Positions 47,745 through 59,736 of a stretch of DNA of 64,000 nucleotides are shown here, piece by piece. Below the pieces are notes generated by a model. It searched no databases. It was not told the origin of the DNA and saw only the letters and a program-made list of their open reading frames with translations. Each line of letters begins with the position of its first letter. Within the stretch, counting starts at the first letter, position 1. A program made the position numbers and the translations under genes. The stretch spans positions 1-64,000 of the forward strand of contig JAAKBF010000156.1 of NCBI GenBank assembly GCA_012656075.1, read 5' to 3'. The DNA is from Phytophthora hibernalis (taxonomy: Eukaryota > Oomycota > Peronosporomycetes > Peronosporales > Peronosporaceae).

Positions 47745-49480
47745 TTGTCTTCTTGTCTTTATTTTGGACCATTTGGCCTGAACGAGCAGGAAACCATCTT
47801 CACTAACCACTCTCATCGATTCTTGGAGACGGAGAGATGCTCGGTTTGGATTCATGACCTGTTGATTATCTACCATTGTCGCAGAAATATGGCGCTGGAT
47901 GGTGGGGCAAATAAATATTTGGACTACTTCAACGTCTTATCCTTTTGGGACGCTTTACTGAGACGTGAGCATAAGACAACGGAGATGGTCTCCGACACTC
48001 ATGGTTATGGATTCACAGATCGACGACGCAGTTATCAGCTTGCTGCTTTGTTCATCGTGATCCAGCGAACATACTACGAATATCACCAAGCAATTGGTAC
48101 TTTTGTACGTGTTTTTAGACAGCACATGGGTGTTCCACTCAGAATTGACGCAGTAATGGGTGACGCTGAGGAAGCACAGGTTAATGGTCTTCTCAATATT
48201 GAGCGTTTCGAAAACTGCACGTACCTCATTTTTTTATGTATTGTACAATTTCCAGAAGCGTATCCGCCATTTGCCTGAGTCGGTTCGCAGTACGGTATAT
48301 CGTGGAATCCTGGATATGCACTACACTATAGGCAGGGAAGAATATTTTACGGTATGGAGTCGGGTTTGTTCTGAATGGGAAATGGACACTAGATTGAATT
48401 CATTTGCTACGTACTTCTACACTCGATGGATGAGCAGTAGATTTTGGCGTTGGCAAATATACCACTCTCCTGGGGATACGCAACTACCAACAACCCCTGC
48501 GAAGTATTCAATGTGAATATTAAAAGCTACACGCAACGGAAAGCTATGGATACGCGACGCCTGATACTCAAACTACTGAGAATTGCAGAAGACTATTCAA
48601 TTTCGACACCACCATTTCCAATGACACAGCATGTTACTCCACCTCGGTAATGTAAAAGACTCGCTCGCGTGCTTGTATAAAGAGCGCGAGTGGCTGTGTT
48701 CGCAACCACAGAGCGCTCGGTCGTATGGGTGCAATATCTCGGGGATCGAGATCGAAAAGACGATGCTGATAGTGATCTGTCAGATCTGGCTGACACTCAA
48801 CCGGTCACCAGCGACAGGGGGTTGCCCAAGTTTCGCCTGAATGTTTGACAGACAGAGAAATCAACAGCTGCCAAATTCTAGCGCGACACTGTGAAATGGT
48901 CTGTGCGACGGGCGCACCATATCGGGATGCCTCAATATGGGTGGGTAGTCCGAATTGACACATTTGTCTGCTCATGCCCCTACTTCAGGAAACTTCTATC
49001 TTGTGCACACGTTATATGTGGACGCGCTGCCTACGGTCTCAGTGTTCCTGGCGTCAATGGACATCATATGAAATTCAAGGACCGAACAATTCGGCGGCCT
49101 CGCGTTCCAGACGCTAATTTAATCGTTCCGAGCATCTTCACAGCCCAAACTACTTTGATGGATAACAACCGGTACTCTATCCAGCCTGAGCTTATATTGC
49201 CGGACGGTGCAGTGAGCTACGGTGAAGAGAGTGAAGAAATCTCACCAAGTGTACAATCCCTTTCCTTCCTGCAGTATGTACAATCCCCTACGCTACCATA
49301 GGAAGCACCCCCACTGTTGAAAACGACCAACGAAGCACATCAGAGCAAGCATGGGATCCGTTGTGTGAAGACGATGCGCACATATACCCGCCACGGACAG
49401 AACAAGTTGCGTTCCCGCATCGTAGAGGCCGCCCAAGGCTAGCTTCACCTGCTCTGAGTATTCAATACTTATTGTCCTAA
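47745..49480 (+). pseudogene. MULE transposase remnant with SWIM finger (second)
   Basis: Blocks in order: DTHGYGFTDRRRSYQLAALF, DAVMGDAEEAQVNGL (second acidic block), NFQKRIRHLPESVRSTVY, FTVWSRVCSEWE, RFWRWQI, ATTNNPCEVFNVNIKSYTQR, then a SWIM finger CSCPYFRKLLSCAHVICGRA (CxC...CxH). An AT-hook-like RRGRPR follows. At least three frame changes and no intact start. The family is Mutator-like, and the C-terminal part is better kept than the N-terminal. Confidence 0.8.
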
Positions 49481-49499
49481 ACATTAGCCTCAACTTTCA

Positions 49500-49768
49500 G
49501 GTCACAATAACCTTTCTTAGACACAATCACATTAAACTGACTTGCATGTTAGCAATAAACTATCGTTGTCAAATTATTCTGAACAAGCGCTATTCATAAT
49601 AACTCGACAGGTGGTCACAAAAACCTATCTTGTGTAGTCACATTACATTGACATCAAGCACGGTCCGGAATAAAATAACTGCCGCGTCAACAACGGTTCG
49701 GTTCAGGAAGAGGTGGATAGCAAGCTCGTTTATTCTCTGTTCGATTTCTCCCTCCCCTGCATCTAGCT
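49500..49768. other. Short intergenic stretch
   Basis: AT-rich, no gene seen. It separates the MULE remnant from the next element-derived gene. Confidence 0.4.
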
Positions 49769-51256
49769 CCATGGGCGTCAAGACATCTGTTACTGAGCAG
49801 TTTGCCAAAATACAGCGATGGAAACGCCATCCCGAGTGGTCTACTCAACAAGCTGTCGTCAAGTCAGGTGTGGCACGGCCCAAACTGATCAGCTGGAAGA
49901 ATAAGTACTGGAAGCTGACAGAGCCGCCGACTGCAGGAGGGAACAGATATCGCGCTAAAGGATGTGGTCGGAAGTACAAGATGGCTCCATACGAGCTGCG
50001 ACTTTTGGAGTTTTTTATACATGTTTACGCGAAGACGGTCTAGTTAACATTATCGATTTGCTCAACTACTGTTGCCAAATCCCGTAGTTTGCTATATTGA
50101 AGAAACCCATCCAACGGAGTCGCGTACGTCGATTCATGACCCGATATAATCCCAAGAATCGGTCTCCAGCTCCTGATCGGATGGACAACGAGAAGCATCA
50201 ACGTAATATGGGCGGTCCTTGTGATGAGATAAAGGCGCAGGACGAGGAGGTGCAGGACGAGGAGGTGCAGGAAGAGGATGTGCAGGACGAGGAGATGCAG
50301 GACGAGGATGTACAGGACGAGGAGGTGCAGGACGTGGCGGCGCAGGATGATGAGGCGCCGGATGATGAGGCGCAGGATGCCGAGGTGCAGGAGGAGGAGT
50401 CGGAAGAGTCGAGCGAGTCATGCGAGTCTGACCATATCGAGTCGTCGGGCGAATGCGAAAGCAAAACAGACAAGTCAAGAGACACAAGCAAGACGCGGAG
50501 TGCTTGCGCTTAATGGTCGCCCTACAACTTGCGAACGCGCCAGACACATCGTTCTCCAGAAGCCGTCCAGGCCATCGCATCGGAAACATTGTCAATACCG
50601 CTCTTTGTGGACGACTTGGCGTCTCTCGAGTCAGGTAACATGCTAACTAACGCCATGCTGATTTTTGTATTGCGCGGTTCCAGCAACCAATCGACAATAT
50701 TGTACTACCAGTAGGTTTCGCTACATTCTCCGAGATTAATTACGCGTACACCACCGACCGTGAATTTGGCGACGACATCACCACTGGGAGGGCCACCGCT
50801 ACGTACTGCTCCCTATCAAGTTGCTCGACCACTGGAGTTTGATTGTGCTCGAAGGATTGATCGCCGGAGGCAACCAAATTGTCTATCATCTGGGATCGAC
50901 GACTGGTGTACATGGTCATGGGCCTCAAGACGTTTTCGCGGTCATTCAATGGTTCTTTTCAGAGCGAAGTCGGCGTAACAAAGGCGTGCCTGGTGAGCTG
51001 ACTGCGTACTCGTACGTATTCCAGCCCCGCCAAATCAACTCCGTGGATTGTGGTGTGTACGTGCTGCGATTCATGTACATCATCCACAAGTTTATCGAGG
51101 ACAAGGAGCCAAAAACGCTGGCCGAAAAATGGGAAGACTAACGACAAGCTCATTCAACTCGACGAGTGCGTCAAACCTGCGAACTGCCATTCACAAAAAA
51201 GTAAAGGACTGTGCCCAGTGACACGCCAGCAGCACGAAGAAGGTGTGCGGAAATAA
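49769..51256 (+). pseudogene. HTH / acidic-repeat / Ulp1-like protease gene of a mobile element
   Basis: Starts near ATG 49,770 with a helix-turn-helix-like region (VTEQFAKIQRWKRHP...GVARPKLISWKNKYW) and GCGRKYKMAPYELRLLEFF. Then comes an acidic repeat of VQDEE units (about 50,230-50,400). Last is a C48/Ulp1-like domain: DHWSLIVLEG (His), YHLGS where the catalytic Asp would be expected, and QPRQINSVDCGVYVLRFMY (Gln and Cys). An NDKLIQLDECVKPANC tail follows. At least three frame changes. Similar HTH-acidic-Ulp1 proteins are multicopy in oomycetes and probably element-borne. The missing Asp and the broken frames suggest it is inactive. Confidence 0.7.
50229..50400 (+). repeat. Acidic VQDEE minisatellite
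   Basis: About a dozen 15-bp units of the form GAGGTGCAGGACGAG, encoding VQDEE/MQDED/AQDDE. They remain in frame over the whole stretch. Confidence 0.85.
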
Positions 51257-51579
51257 ACAATTCATTTTACTCATGGAAGCTCACGAACGTGGCTATATGT
51301 TAGCCTAATAGACATAGACCCACACACGGACCTCGCACAGCCCACCTCCGGCGCACTCTCGCAGTCGCTGTAAAGCATCAGCTCGTAGCGACAACCAAGT
51401 CGTCTTTGTTGCGACAGCCTCTTTGATGAATGAATTTTCACCCTCACATGCCCGACTATTAGGTAATAGGTACGCGTGTGTCACTTGGACTGTTTCTTAC
51501 AGTCTATTGGTGGCCTTTTGTGTGTGTTTCTGGTGTCCAAAGTGGTGTCTAGCGCTGGCTTTTACACAAAACTGCATTG

Positions 51580-51624
51580 GGCGATTGATTGAATCTCCGG
51601 CGGTGAAACCGCCATCCAATCGCC
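51580..51624. repeat. Imperfect hairpin
   Basis: GGCGATTG...GGCGGT pairs with ACCGCC...CAATCGCC around a GAA loop; the intervening stem bases are imperfect. Could be a foldback remnant in the gene-free interval 51,257-51,690. Confidence 0.5.
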
Positions 51625-51692
51625 AGTGCCCCAAAATCTGACTGCCGAATTCACTCTAAGTCCGATTCGTACTTACTGTGACACTTGTGCTG

Positions 51693-52620
51693 CTATGGAC
51701 TACTTCGCAAATGACTTGTAATTTGTATGTGGCGGTTAAGGGAAGATCTGCAAATTTGGATGGAATTCACAATACATGTATTAACATGTTTGAATATTTT
51801 CGAATATTCGAATGAATACAAATATGCATATTTGACCTGGCCGTTCAAGTGAAAAATCAAAAATTCTTCGCGGCGTTGGAGAGAAAGAATGTTCTGCATC
51901 AATTTTAAGCTAGTGATACCCAAAATCAACGGCTCGTCGTCCTCTCCATTTCCAACGAACGGGAAACCATCGCAATCTTCTAGATTTCCAAATACAAACG
52001 CTGTGTCCAAGTCGATGTCAGCTACAAAACACTTCTCCCGCACCAATTGTTTGGCGTGCAAAATCGAGTTCTTGGTTCCATGAAGCCAGCGGTTGTATTT
52101 GACGCTGCGTTGAACTTGAGCACAGGAAAGAAACCCATGAATCGGTGTCGGTATGTCCGGTGCCCGTAGCATGTTACTCCATATTAGACGAGGCGGAACC
52201 GCGTTTTCGTCCATTCGCTGGATATACGTCCGCATTTCGGATGTTACTCGAGACTGCGGGAAGTGAGCACGCAATATTTCCACGGGCATGGGAAATATCG
52301 TTTCTGTGAATGAACCAGGTTGACGTAGTCGCACAGTGATGCAATTTCCAGTTGAGACCACACTTCTGAGGAGCTGCAGCTACTTCACAGACAGGACTCT
52401 TGCACTTAAGACGTCGCTCTAACATCTCGTGGTCGCCAGAGCAAATTATGCACCAACGCGTCCTTTCGGAAACACTGCTGAGCAGCAGAATTTACCCCAA
52501 CGATACTTCTCATAATCCGGTTCTGCTCGAAGTTGAGCAAGTTTTATCCAGGTCTGGCTCGGCGGCATTGCAAAGCAAGTCTGGTGAATTGCGGCGGAAT
52601 CCGTCTTGTCATGTTTGAGA
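51693..52620 (-). pseudogene. MULE transposase remnant, N-terminal half (third)
   Basis: Reading leftwards: EKYRWGKFCCSAVF, then CSGDHEMLERRLKCKSPVCE and PQKCGLNWKLHHCAT (Cys/His-rich, FLYWCH/WRKY-like region). After a frame change it reads SEMRTYIQRMDENAVPPRLI, FLSCAQVQRSVKYNR, DLDTAFVFGNLEDCDGFPFV and PLILGITSLKLM, then FLIFHLNGQVK where functional members have a catalytic Asp (HxDATFK-like). The end is lost. It matches the N-terminal half of the MULE families that the second remnant matches in its C-terminal half. Confidence 0.75.
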
Positions 52621-52961
52621 AATGAATGGAGGCGAAGGCCCGAGCGCTTCAAAAAGCCAGGTCACCTTCGATAAACACAAAAAATGACGTGTCAGGTAAT
52701 TTTGAAAATTTTCAGAGCTTCAGAATAACATGACCTGTCATTTTATTCTGATGTTTGTGAGCCAGTTCTGTTCAGTGTGTTGCCGACGAATCATTTTTAC
52801 ATAGACCGGCGTAACACTATTATGTTTGCTAGTCACCAGACATGTGTTTGCTGGTGCCCAACTCAAACGATTTGTGTTTGCTCGTGCCCATAACGTGTCT
52901 ATTAATGGTCAAAAACATGGGTGCTGGCGACCCGGACTCTGCAGTTTTGAGTACACCATTT

Positions 52962-53086
52962 CCTGAACAAGTTGGCAGTTTTACCAAAGCAAGTGAACAC
53001 CTACTTTTTGCACAAAAATCAGAGTAGAAAAGATCATTTCTCACAAAGTGAAAATTAGTGTAGTCGTGTTCTCAACCAAGTGAACA
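52962..53086 (+). repeat. Left TIR of mariner-like element
   Basis: Pairs with 54,295-54,414 with gaps; the four conserved blocks are spaced about 7-50 bp apart. Confidence 0.7.
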
Positions 53087-53099
53087 TGGCTACATCCAA

Positions 53100-54219
53100 C
53101 TACTTGCCCAGCTCCACGTCCTCGCCTCTCCCGGCGGTAAACGATGCCTTAAGGCAATGACGTTCCATCCTCCAAACGAGACGACGGGTAATAGCAGGCC
53201 TAGCTACTTGCACAGACTCCACGATGAGGGCCTGACGATGCGCGCAAAACGTATCGTACTCGCCCCTGACTAGGAACTCCTCTTTCCGTTCTGCAATGAA
53301 GCGGCGCATCTTTGCCTTCAACACGTTCCAGCAGCCCTCTATTGGGTTAAGCATGGGACTGTACGGGGCAAGGCGCAATACGACCAGCTTGTTGGTGTTC
53401 ATGATGCCATCCGCCGCAAGCATCTCTCGCCAGCGACTCCACCTCACTGTGAGCCGGCGCGTTGTCGGTTACGATGACGATCTTGTTCGTCAACGCCAGC
53501 TCACCGTACTCATCTGTCGCCAGCGCCGCCGTAAAAGGTCCGCGACGAAGCGGGCATTCTCTCGCTTCTTCACAGAGCCTGAGTGAGTGCGCATGAGAAC
53601 GATGCCCGTACCCGACGATACGCCACCTTGCACATGCAAATTGGCACCTTGTGAAGGCGTGAGTGCAACCGTGGCGCGCTCACCTACACGCGAGTACCCC
53701 TCATTGCGAGACATACACATGTTGAAGTTGGTTTCATCTTGAAACACGATCATGTCGCCTCGCGACATGTGCTTCTCCAACTTCCCCACGAAGTCTTTTC
53801 TCTTGTTCTTGTTCTCCGTCTTATTCATCGTTATCTTCTCAATGCGAAGTTTTTAAGGCTGTACACCATACCTTGAAGAGCACGATGAACTGACGAAATG
53901 CTTACAAACACGCCCATGTCGCTGCGCAACTTGTCACGCATCTGTTCGCAGGTGTGGCGGCAATCTTCGTCGAGGTACTCCTCCAGTTTACCCATGACCT
54001 CGACGGTCATCTTGACACGCGCCGTTCGCACGCCGCCGTGCCTCTTAGCTCGGCGTCCGCGTCGATAACTGCACGGCGAGCCGTACTGAAGTGGACGTCG
54101 TTGTGAGCAGCGACGCCGCGCCAGATCTCACCGTCCTTGTAAGCACGAACGACTCAGGCCTTGGCTGCTGCACGCTCGTGCTGGCGTTGCTTGCTGGTAG
54201 GGGTGATAGGTGACGTCAT
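53100..54219 (-). pseudogene. Mariner-like DDE transposase, broken
   Basis: ATG at 54,219, then a TGA about 22 codons in. HTH-like blocks read VVRAYKDGEIWRGVAAHNDV and FSTARRAV, then GKLEEYLDEDCRHTCEQMRD and ISSVHRAL. The catalytic blocks are MIVFQDETNFN (first Asp), KIVIVTDNAPAH (second Asp) and APYSPMLNPIEGCWN (Glu). Three or more frame changes (near 54,030, 53,830 and 53,480). Between second Asp and Glu I count about 42 residues across a frameshift, longer than DD34E. It probably belongs to a separate oomycete mariner lineage from the 38.4-kb transposase. Confidence 0.8.
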
Positions 54220-54294
54220 TGCTTCTTGGACGCTTGATTGAACCTGTGAGCACAACAAACCCCAACACCAACCAAAATCAATGGTTGGTGCTGG

Positions 54295-54414
54295 TGTTCA
54301 CTTGGTTGGAATCACGATTGCACGAAATTTCACTTTGTGAGAAATGTTTTTTATCAAAAAAACTCGTTGTGAATTTTGGCACAAATGTCGCATTGTTCAC
54401 TTAACTTGTTCAGG
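54295..54414 (-). repeat. Right TIR of mariner-like element
   Basis: Inverted partner of 52,962-53,086. Confidence 0.7.
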
Positions 54415-54441
54415 GCCCGGTAGAATGGTAGAATTGTAGTA
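54411..54441 (+). repeat. Inverted repeat, left (CAGGGCC...GGTAGAATTGTAG)
   Basis: CAGGGCC and GGTAGAATTGTAG recur inverted at 55,166-55,197, bounding about 790 bp. It overlaps the right end of the mariner-like element by four bases. Confidence 0.5.
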
Positions 54442-55165
54442 CAGGTTCTACTTTTCGCGGTCGATTGCGTAATAGGCTGTTGCATAAAACGTCTTCAGAG
54501 GAAACGGTTCACGCGTTCATGGAGAACGGCGTGAACGGGAGAATTGGGTAGAAGCGATAATAAATGGATACATATTCAGTTATAGAAAGAGGGGGTGAGG
54601 GGGGCAACTGAGGCGAGCGGTTGCAGGTAAAAGGTGTAACGAGCCCGCGCGGAATTGAGTAGGCGGTCCCAGCGCCAAGTTTTTTCAGCACGCCCTCGCG
54701 CCGAGGTTGCTTTTATTCTCGCGGGGCTTAGCGACTGCCTTTTGCGAAGCATAACCCAAATGCAGAGTGACATCCGTCCTGCAGGACTCTACATAAATCC
54801 AAGATATGATTTGCTTGCGATTTTACGATGGTATCATTTACAGCTCCACATACAAAACCTCAGTGTGGATCATCTGCGAAGAAGCGAAAAGAAGACACGG
54901 GCATGACCACTGCTTCGAGTGGCGCTCCAGACGCAAGCAACCTATCTGGCACGTTAATCTCCCCCTCTCCTACAGCCCGATGCCAAGTGCATTCTTCATA
55001 GCTCCATAGTGTGCCTTACTTTCGCCAAAGGGGGTTTGCAGCCTGTATTCTCCTCGAAGGGGTAGAATGTGTTACCTTCTATTCCCGTCGAGGTGTAGAA
55101 TGAGGGAATTGTAGTATTCGCGTGTTTAAAGCACATGTTGACCTCGGTAGAATATTCTACAATTC

Positions 55166-55197
55166 TACCTGCGTTAGGAACGGCCCTGAGGAAATGG
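55166..55197 (-). repeat. Inverted repeat, right
   Basis: Inverted partner of 54,411-54,441. GTAGAAT words are dense around both. No coding sequence is recognised in the interval, and no 8-bp target duplication is visible. Confidence 0.5.
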
Positions 55198-55344
55198 TGT
55201 AGAACCCACTAAATGCCATTTGACAATCAATAACACGCTTTTCAAATCAGAACTGGATTATAATAGAGTGGTACACTCGAATCAGTCGAAAATCAGCCTC
55301 AACATGTGAGCCGATAACTCGGCACCACATTCAAAACAGCCGTC

Positions 55345-58300
55345 ATGGCGCCGCAGCAGAGCGAGGAGCACAGCACGCAACAGGCAGATCCCGCGTGGTG
55401 GTGGCGCGGTGCCAACGGCCGTCAAGGCGCCACACAAACCGTGACTTCCAGCGAGACGGAGCTGCTGAGCGCCGCCGTGGTGTGCGCCGCGCTCTCAGCG
55501 ACCAAAGCGTCGCCGTCCGTCACCGATACGCTGGCCAATACACGCGCTGCTCGTGAGCTGGAAATGCACGTGCGCAAGTCGCCATTGCCGCACTCGCTGC
55601 AGCTACCAGCGCTCGAGTTCACGACCGACTACGCGCTGGTAGAGTCGGCAGGAGCCCTCATCTGTGCAATGAGAGCCACGAGTCCCAGCGACATCGTGCA
55701 GGCGGTTGTGGGCTCGGCCGTGCCGCTGTCGCAGCCCTACGTGCACCGCTTCGGCGGGTCTCGTGTGCACGCGCCGTTCTGGAAGCGTGCGCAACGATTG
55801 ACCTCACCAAGTTGTATGCACAGGCACAACGACTGGATAAAGTGTTGCTGCTCTGTGGACACTCGATCGGTGGGAGTATCGCCAAATTAGCGTTCTGTGA
55901 ATTGGTCTTCTCCTGTTTACCGAAGAGATTGCGTGAGATTCTGGCGAAAATTGACGGCGAACAGCCAAAAACGGACAGTAAAGGCGAGGAAAAACACTTT
56001 CGCAAGCACAAGAAACACAAGGAAGAGTCTGTTCAATGGATAACGAAAGTTGGGAACAACGAGCGCGAGGCCGCTTTACAAGACCTGCCGGTCGCGATGG
56101 TGGTTGGATTTGGTGCGCCGTACGCTGGCAATGATATTTTGACGACTTTCTTGGAGCCGCTGGGGATGCACGACCGAGTCGTGACATTTGTCAATGAGTT
56201 CGACTGTATCCCCGGAGTTTTGAACGTGGCGCACTCAGCTGCTATGCTAGCTAAAACGACAGAGCGTTTGGTGACCATCGCCAAGGCAACAAAAGCTTTG
56301 CTAAACTTGCTACCAGCATCAATGCAGCAGCGTATTGTCGACATGACAATGGCTGCTGGGTCATCAACAGTTCCCAGTGCTACTTCGGCGTACCTGTCAA
56401 TGAGTATTACGATGCTACAAAAGTCATTTGACAAGTTGCGCGAGTTCAACATCGTCAAGGCAGTTGATTATCGGTATGCCCCGTGCGGCAGCTACATTTT
56501 CATGGCGAAGGAGAACGCAGAATTCAACATTTTCTCGGACCCAATGCAAATTCGGAAAGCTCTAGGTGAAGATGGAGACGAAGCTACAACTGGCCTGACG
56601 GGAAACTCTATTTTGCAGCACATGATGAGCGCTTATGTTGATGCTATCGCTCGTCGGTCCAGGTCCATCCAGATTAACGCAACGATGAACCACTACGAGC
56701 GATTGGGGTTGCTCGAAATGCCAGTGACCGCGAAATTCGCAGATCGTACAGATCTCTCGCCTTGAGGTGGCATCCCGATCGAATTGCACATGGATCACTC
56801 ACGGATCAGCAAAAGGAGGTGGCTGAGGATATTTTCAAATTGCTCGCCGAGTCCTACGAGGTGCTTTCAAGTGAACAGAGCCGAACCGCCTATGATGCGT
56901 ACTTGAACAGACCACCAAGTCGCAGAGAGGAGTTTATCCATTACGGCACCGTGGATGGTATAAGCGTAGATGAAGCAATCTCCACTTTCAAAGATGCCGT
57001 TGACGGCATCTCCGGCACGTTGCACCGCGTGACAGACCGCTTCAGCTCATCAAGTTCTACTACAGTTGGGCATCCACTCCTGCACAACGCAGGAAAACAC
57101 CAACTACAACTAGTGCACCATGCGCGCACACAACGAGCTCTGGTATTCCGTCTTCCAATCTCCCGGTGACGTCCGACAGTGCTACTACTGTAATTCCTAG
57201 TTCGACAAGCGCATCACAACAGGTATCGTCCAGCTCCCGTGTTGCATCGCCGGGGGCAGTCTCAACGTCGAATGCTGTTCCTGCTTCATCAAGTGGAGTC
57301 TCTACTTTGGCGTCTGAAGCTTCGGGCAAAACCGGAGAGCTTGTGACTAACAATAATGGTGACATTTCCACGCAAGTGTACGACACACGGAGCAGCAGTG
57401 ATAACGTCAGCTCCAGGTCGACCAGTACAAGTTTGAAAACTGTTTCTGTAATTGGAGGTGCAGTTGCTGTCGCTGCTAGTGTGTCAATAATTGTGAGCGC
57501 ATGGTCGCAGTTCTCTGACGCTTCAAGAAAGAAACGACAAGCTGCTGTTGTGCGTGACATGCCAGGTGATTCTTTAGTGTTGCTTTTGGAAGACCGCAAA
57601 ACAGTCCAGCAACGACAAAGTCGAACGCCAAGTATTGCGCTTCTCCAGCAATCTAAGGCCCGACAGATCAAGGCATTCGCGATTGCCAACACTCCAGCCA
57701 AAACTGGAAGTGCGGATGCTAGTGAAAGCGGTATGTACCTTGACAAAGAGGCCCAAGAGGCCATTGTTGAGTTGACTCAGCAAGGTGAAGAGCAAGACGA
57801 TAAAATCATCGAGAACTTTTTCGACTGTACAACAGAAGATGAAGATGCAGCCATTGAAGTGATGGCAGAAGAAGAATTCTTCGACTGCGTAGAGCTTGTT
57901 CAAGATGTTGACCAATATTTTGCCAAAAAGCACGAGAAGCTGCGCCACCCTCACGGAATGCTAAAAGTTCGCGTCATGTATCCGAGAGGATCAAGGGTGA
58001 ATACGCCATTTGACCTCGGAGTCGTTGAGGACTGGCGAGAGAACACCACCGTAGCAGCGATCCGGTTCGAGGACGAAACTCTTCGCTACATCGACAAGAA
58101 TGAGATTACCCGTGGCGCATCTACCGCTCGAGAGCTAACTAACAACGCCATGGAGGAAAGACGAGCTGAATTGGCAGAGCGCGTGATCGTGAAGTATGAC
58201 TTGGAGGATATCAAGACTGGGGACCAAATTACGAACGTTGCACTTGCTGGCGCGGAGGGCGCCGTTGATAGTGGCCTCCGTGCAGCCGGTGGGCTGGCAC

Positions 58301-59715
58301 TAGCCAACGCCGTAGCAAGGTCTGGAACAGCTCTCGGCGGAATGGTAGCCGCACCACTTGCTGTCGCTTCTATTCTTGTGGACATCGGGAAAGAGTTTTA
58401 CGAATATCGCAACAAACACACTGAGCGAAAGGACCTGGGAGTGCTTTCAACGACAAGTGAGCGGTTAATGCGACGTGACTTTCGCCTAAAAACTGGCGAG
58501 GTGGTTGTTAGCCGCACCACAGCAGCGGCTGGTGCTGGGCTGGGTGCGTATGGGGTAGCATCTGCGATGACATTGTGGGCAGCCGCCGGTGTTGCCACAG
58601 GACCAATTGGGATTGTAGCGGCGACAAGTGCTGCTGTCGTCGGCGGCGTTGCCGGATACTTTGGTGGGGCCAAGGTTTACTCTCTGTCCACTGCCTCATA
58701 CTTCAAGAGTCAAAAGCACGCGAAGGAACACATCGACCGATTGGAACTGGGTGCGCGTGTCCTGTTTGAGGAATATGATCCGGCGGGTACGGGGAGATTT
58801 CAAGGAAGCTTGTCTCTCTATCATGCAGAAGCTGTATGGAATTTCAGGCAATACGTCGGACTTTGCGTACGAGGCATCCGTTGAAGCAATCAAAGAATTC
58901 GAAGGACCCGTAACGTGGCGAATGTTCTGGGTCTGGGTGAGCACAGAGGCAGCGAGATCACTGAAGGCCCTCGAGAATCAAGAGTTGAAACCAAGTGAAA
59001 ATGAACGAAAGCGCGACAAAGTGATCCGAAAGCTTCGGGAGGCAAAGCAAAAGCATGACGAGAAACACCATACCAAAGAGAGTGGCATTTCCTGTCCGAA
59101 GGCAGCAGATTTCAAAGAGGTGGAAGAAGATATTCATGCCCGAGCTACCTTTGCTCCAGTACTCCCTGGAGAGGAAGACAATCTCGATGAGGTAAAGGCA
59201 ACAGTTGAATCTCTCGTTCACAGTCAGCACTTGACGGCTGGACAGGCATTTTCGCTGTACTCGGAGCTGGACTCGGGCGATCCAGTTGGACAAGTGTCAG
59301 CTCGGGAAATCATCGCTGCCCTGCAATCGGAAATTGTCGACGCTGAGCCTGAATTTGAGCTATTTCCCATTGCCAAGACTGCGATGAATGAAGAAAAAGC
59401 AGTGGTGACACCAGCTTCAGTGAGCGTGGAGTCAACGCAGTTGGTGTCGTCTCAGTCAGCTGTGTCAAAGCTGCCACCACTAGTCCCCTCCTCTGGTGAC
59501 CAAAGAAGAAGGGATCCAAGCCACCACAAGTCGACCCACGTCTGGACGTCATGTGTTCCCTGATGTCCGCGGACGGATTGAAGCGGTTCCTTGCGACGCA
59601 GTATATCGTGCCAGAAGATGAGACAATGACGCGACACGAGGATCTGCATTGCCTGGCGCTGGCGTCGGCAGTGCCACCAGCGTCATCAAGCTGCAACAGA
59701 GAGAAAGCAAAATAA
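55345..59715 (+). CDS. Class-3 lipase / J-domain fusion protein with Gly-Ala-rich membrane region (apparent frameshifts)
   Basis: ATG at 55,345; about 1,450 residues if the frame breaks are ignored. Lipase_3 marks: GHSIGG (nucleophile Ser, residue about 173), GAPYAGN, FVNEFDCIPGV (Asp) and QHMMSAY (candidate His). A DnaJ domain follows at about residues 450-520: HYERLGL, NASDREIRRSYRSLALRW with HPD, YEVLSSEQSRTAYDAYL. Then a Ser/Thr-rich linker, a possible membrane helix (VSVIGGAVAVAASVSIIVSA), acidic stretches, a Gly/Ala-rich hydrophobic region (58,510-58,680), an EF-hand-like EYDPAGTG and a helical C-terminus. Frame breaks lie near 55,790, 56,704, 57,055, 58,795 and 59,500; each is repaired by adding one or two homopolymer bases. 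The right-edge paralogue is intact where it overlaps. Introns were not needed. Role inferred: membrane-associated lipid hydrolase recruiting Hsp70. Confidence 0.75.
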
Positions 59716-59736
59716 CGAGTAGTATTAGCAAAAGTT

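Larger units (their letters stand above)
52962..54414 (-). mobile_element. Mariner-like element with long TIRs, 1.45 kb
   Basis: Left (52,962-53,086) and right (54,295-54,414) ends form a degenerate inverted repeat of about 120 bp. It shares CCTGAACAAGTT, AAGTGAACA, CATTTCTCACAAAGTGAAA and CAACCAAGTGAACA in order. A broken transposase gene fills the interior on the minus strand. TA occurs 8 bp outside the left end and 6 bp outside the right, so the exact boundaries are uncertain. Confidence 0.75.
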
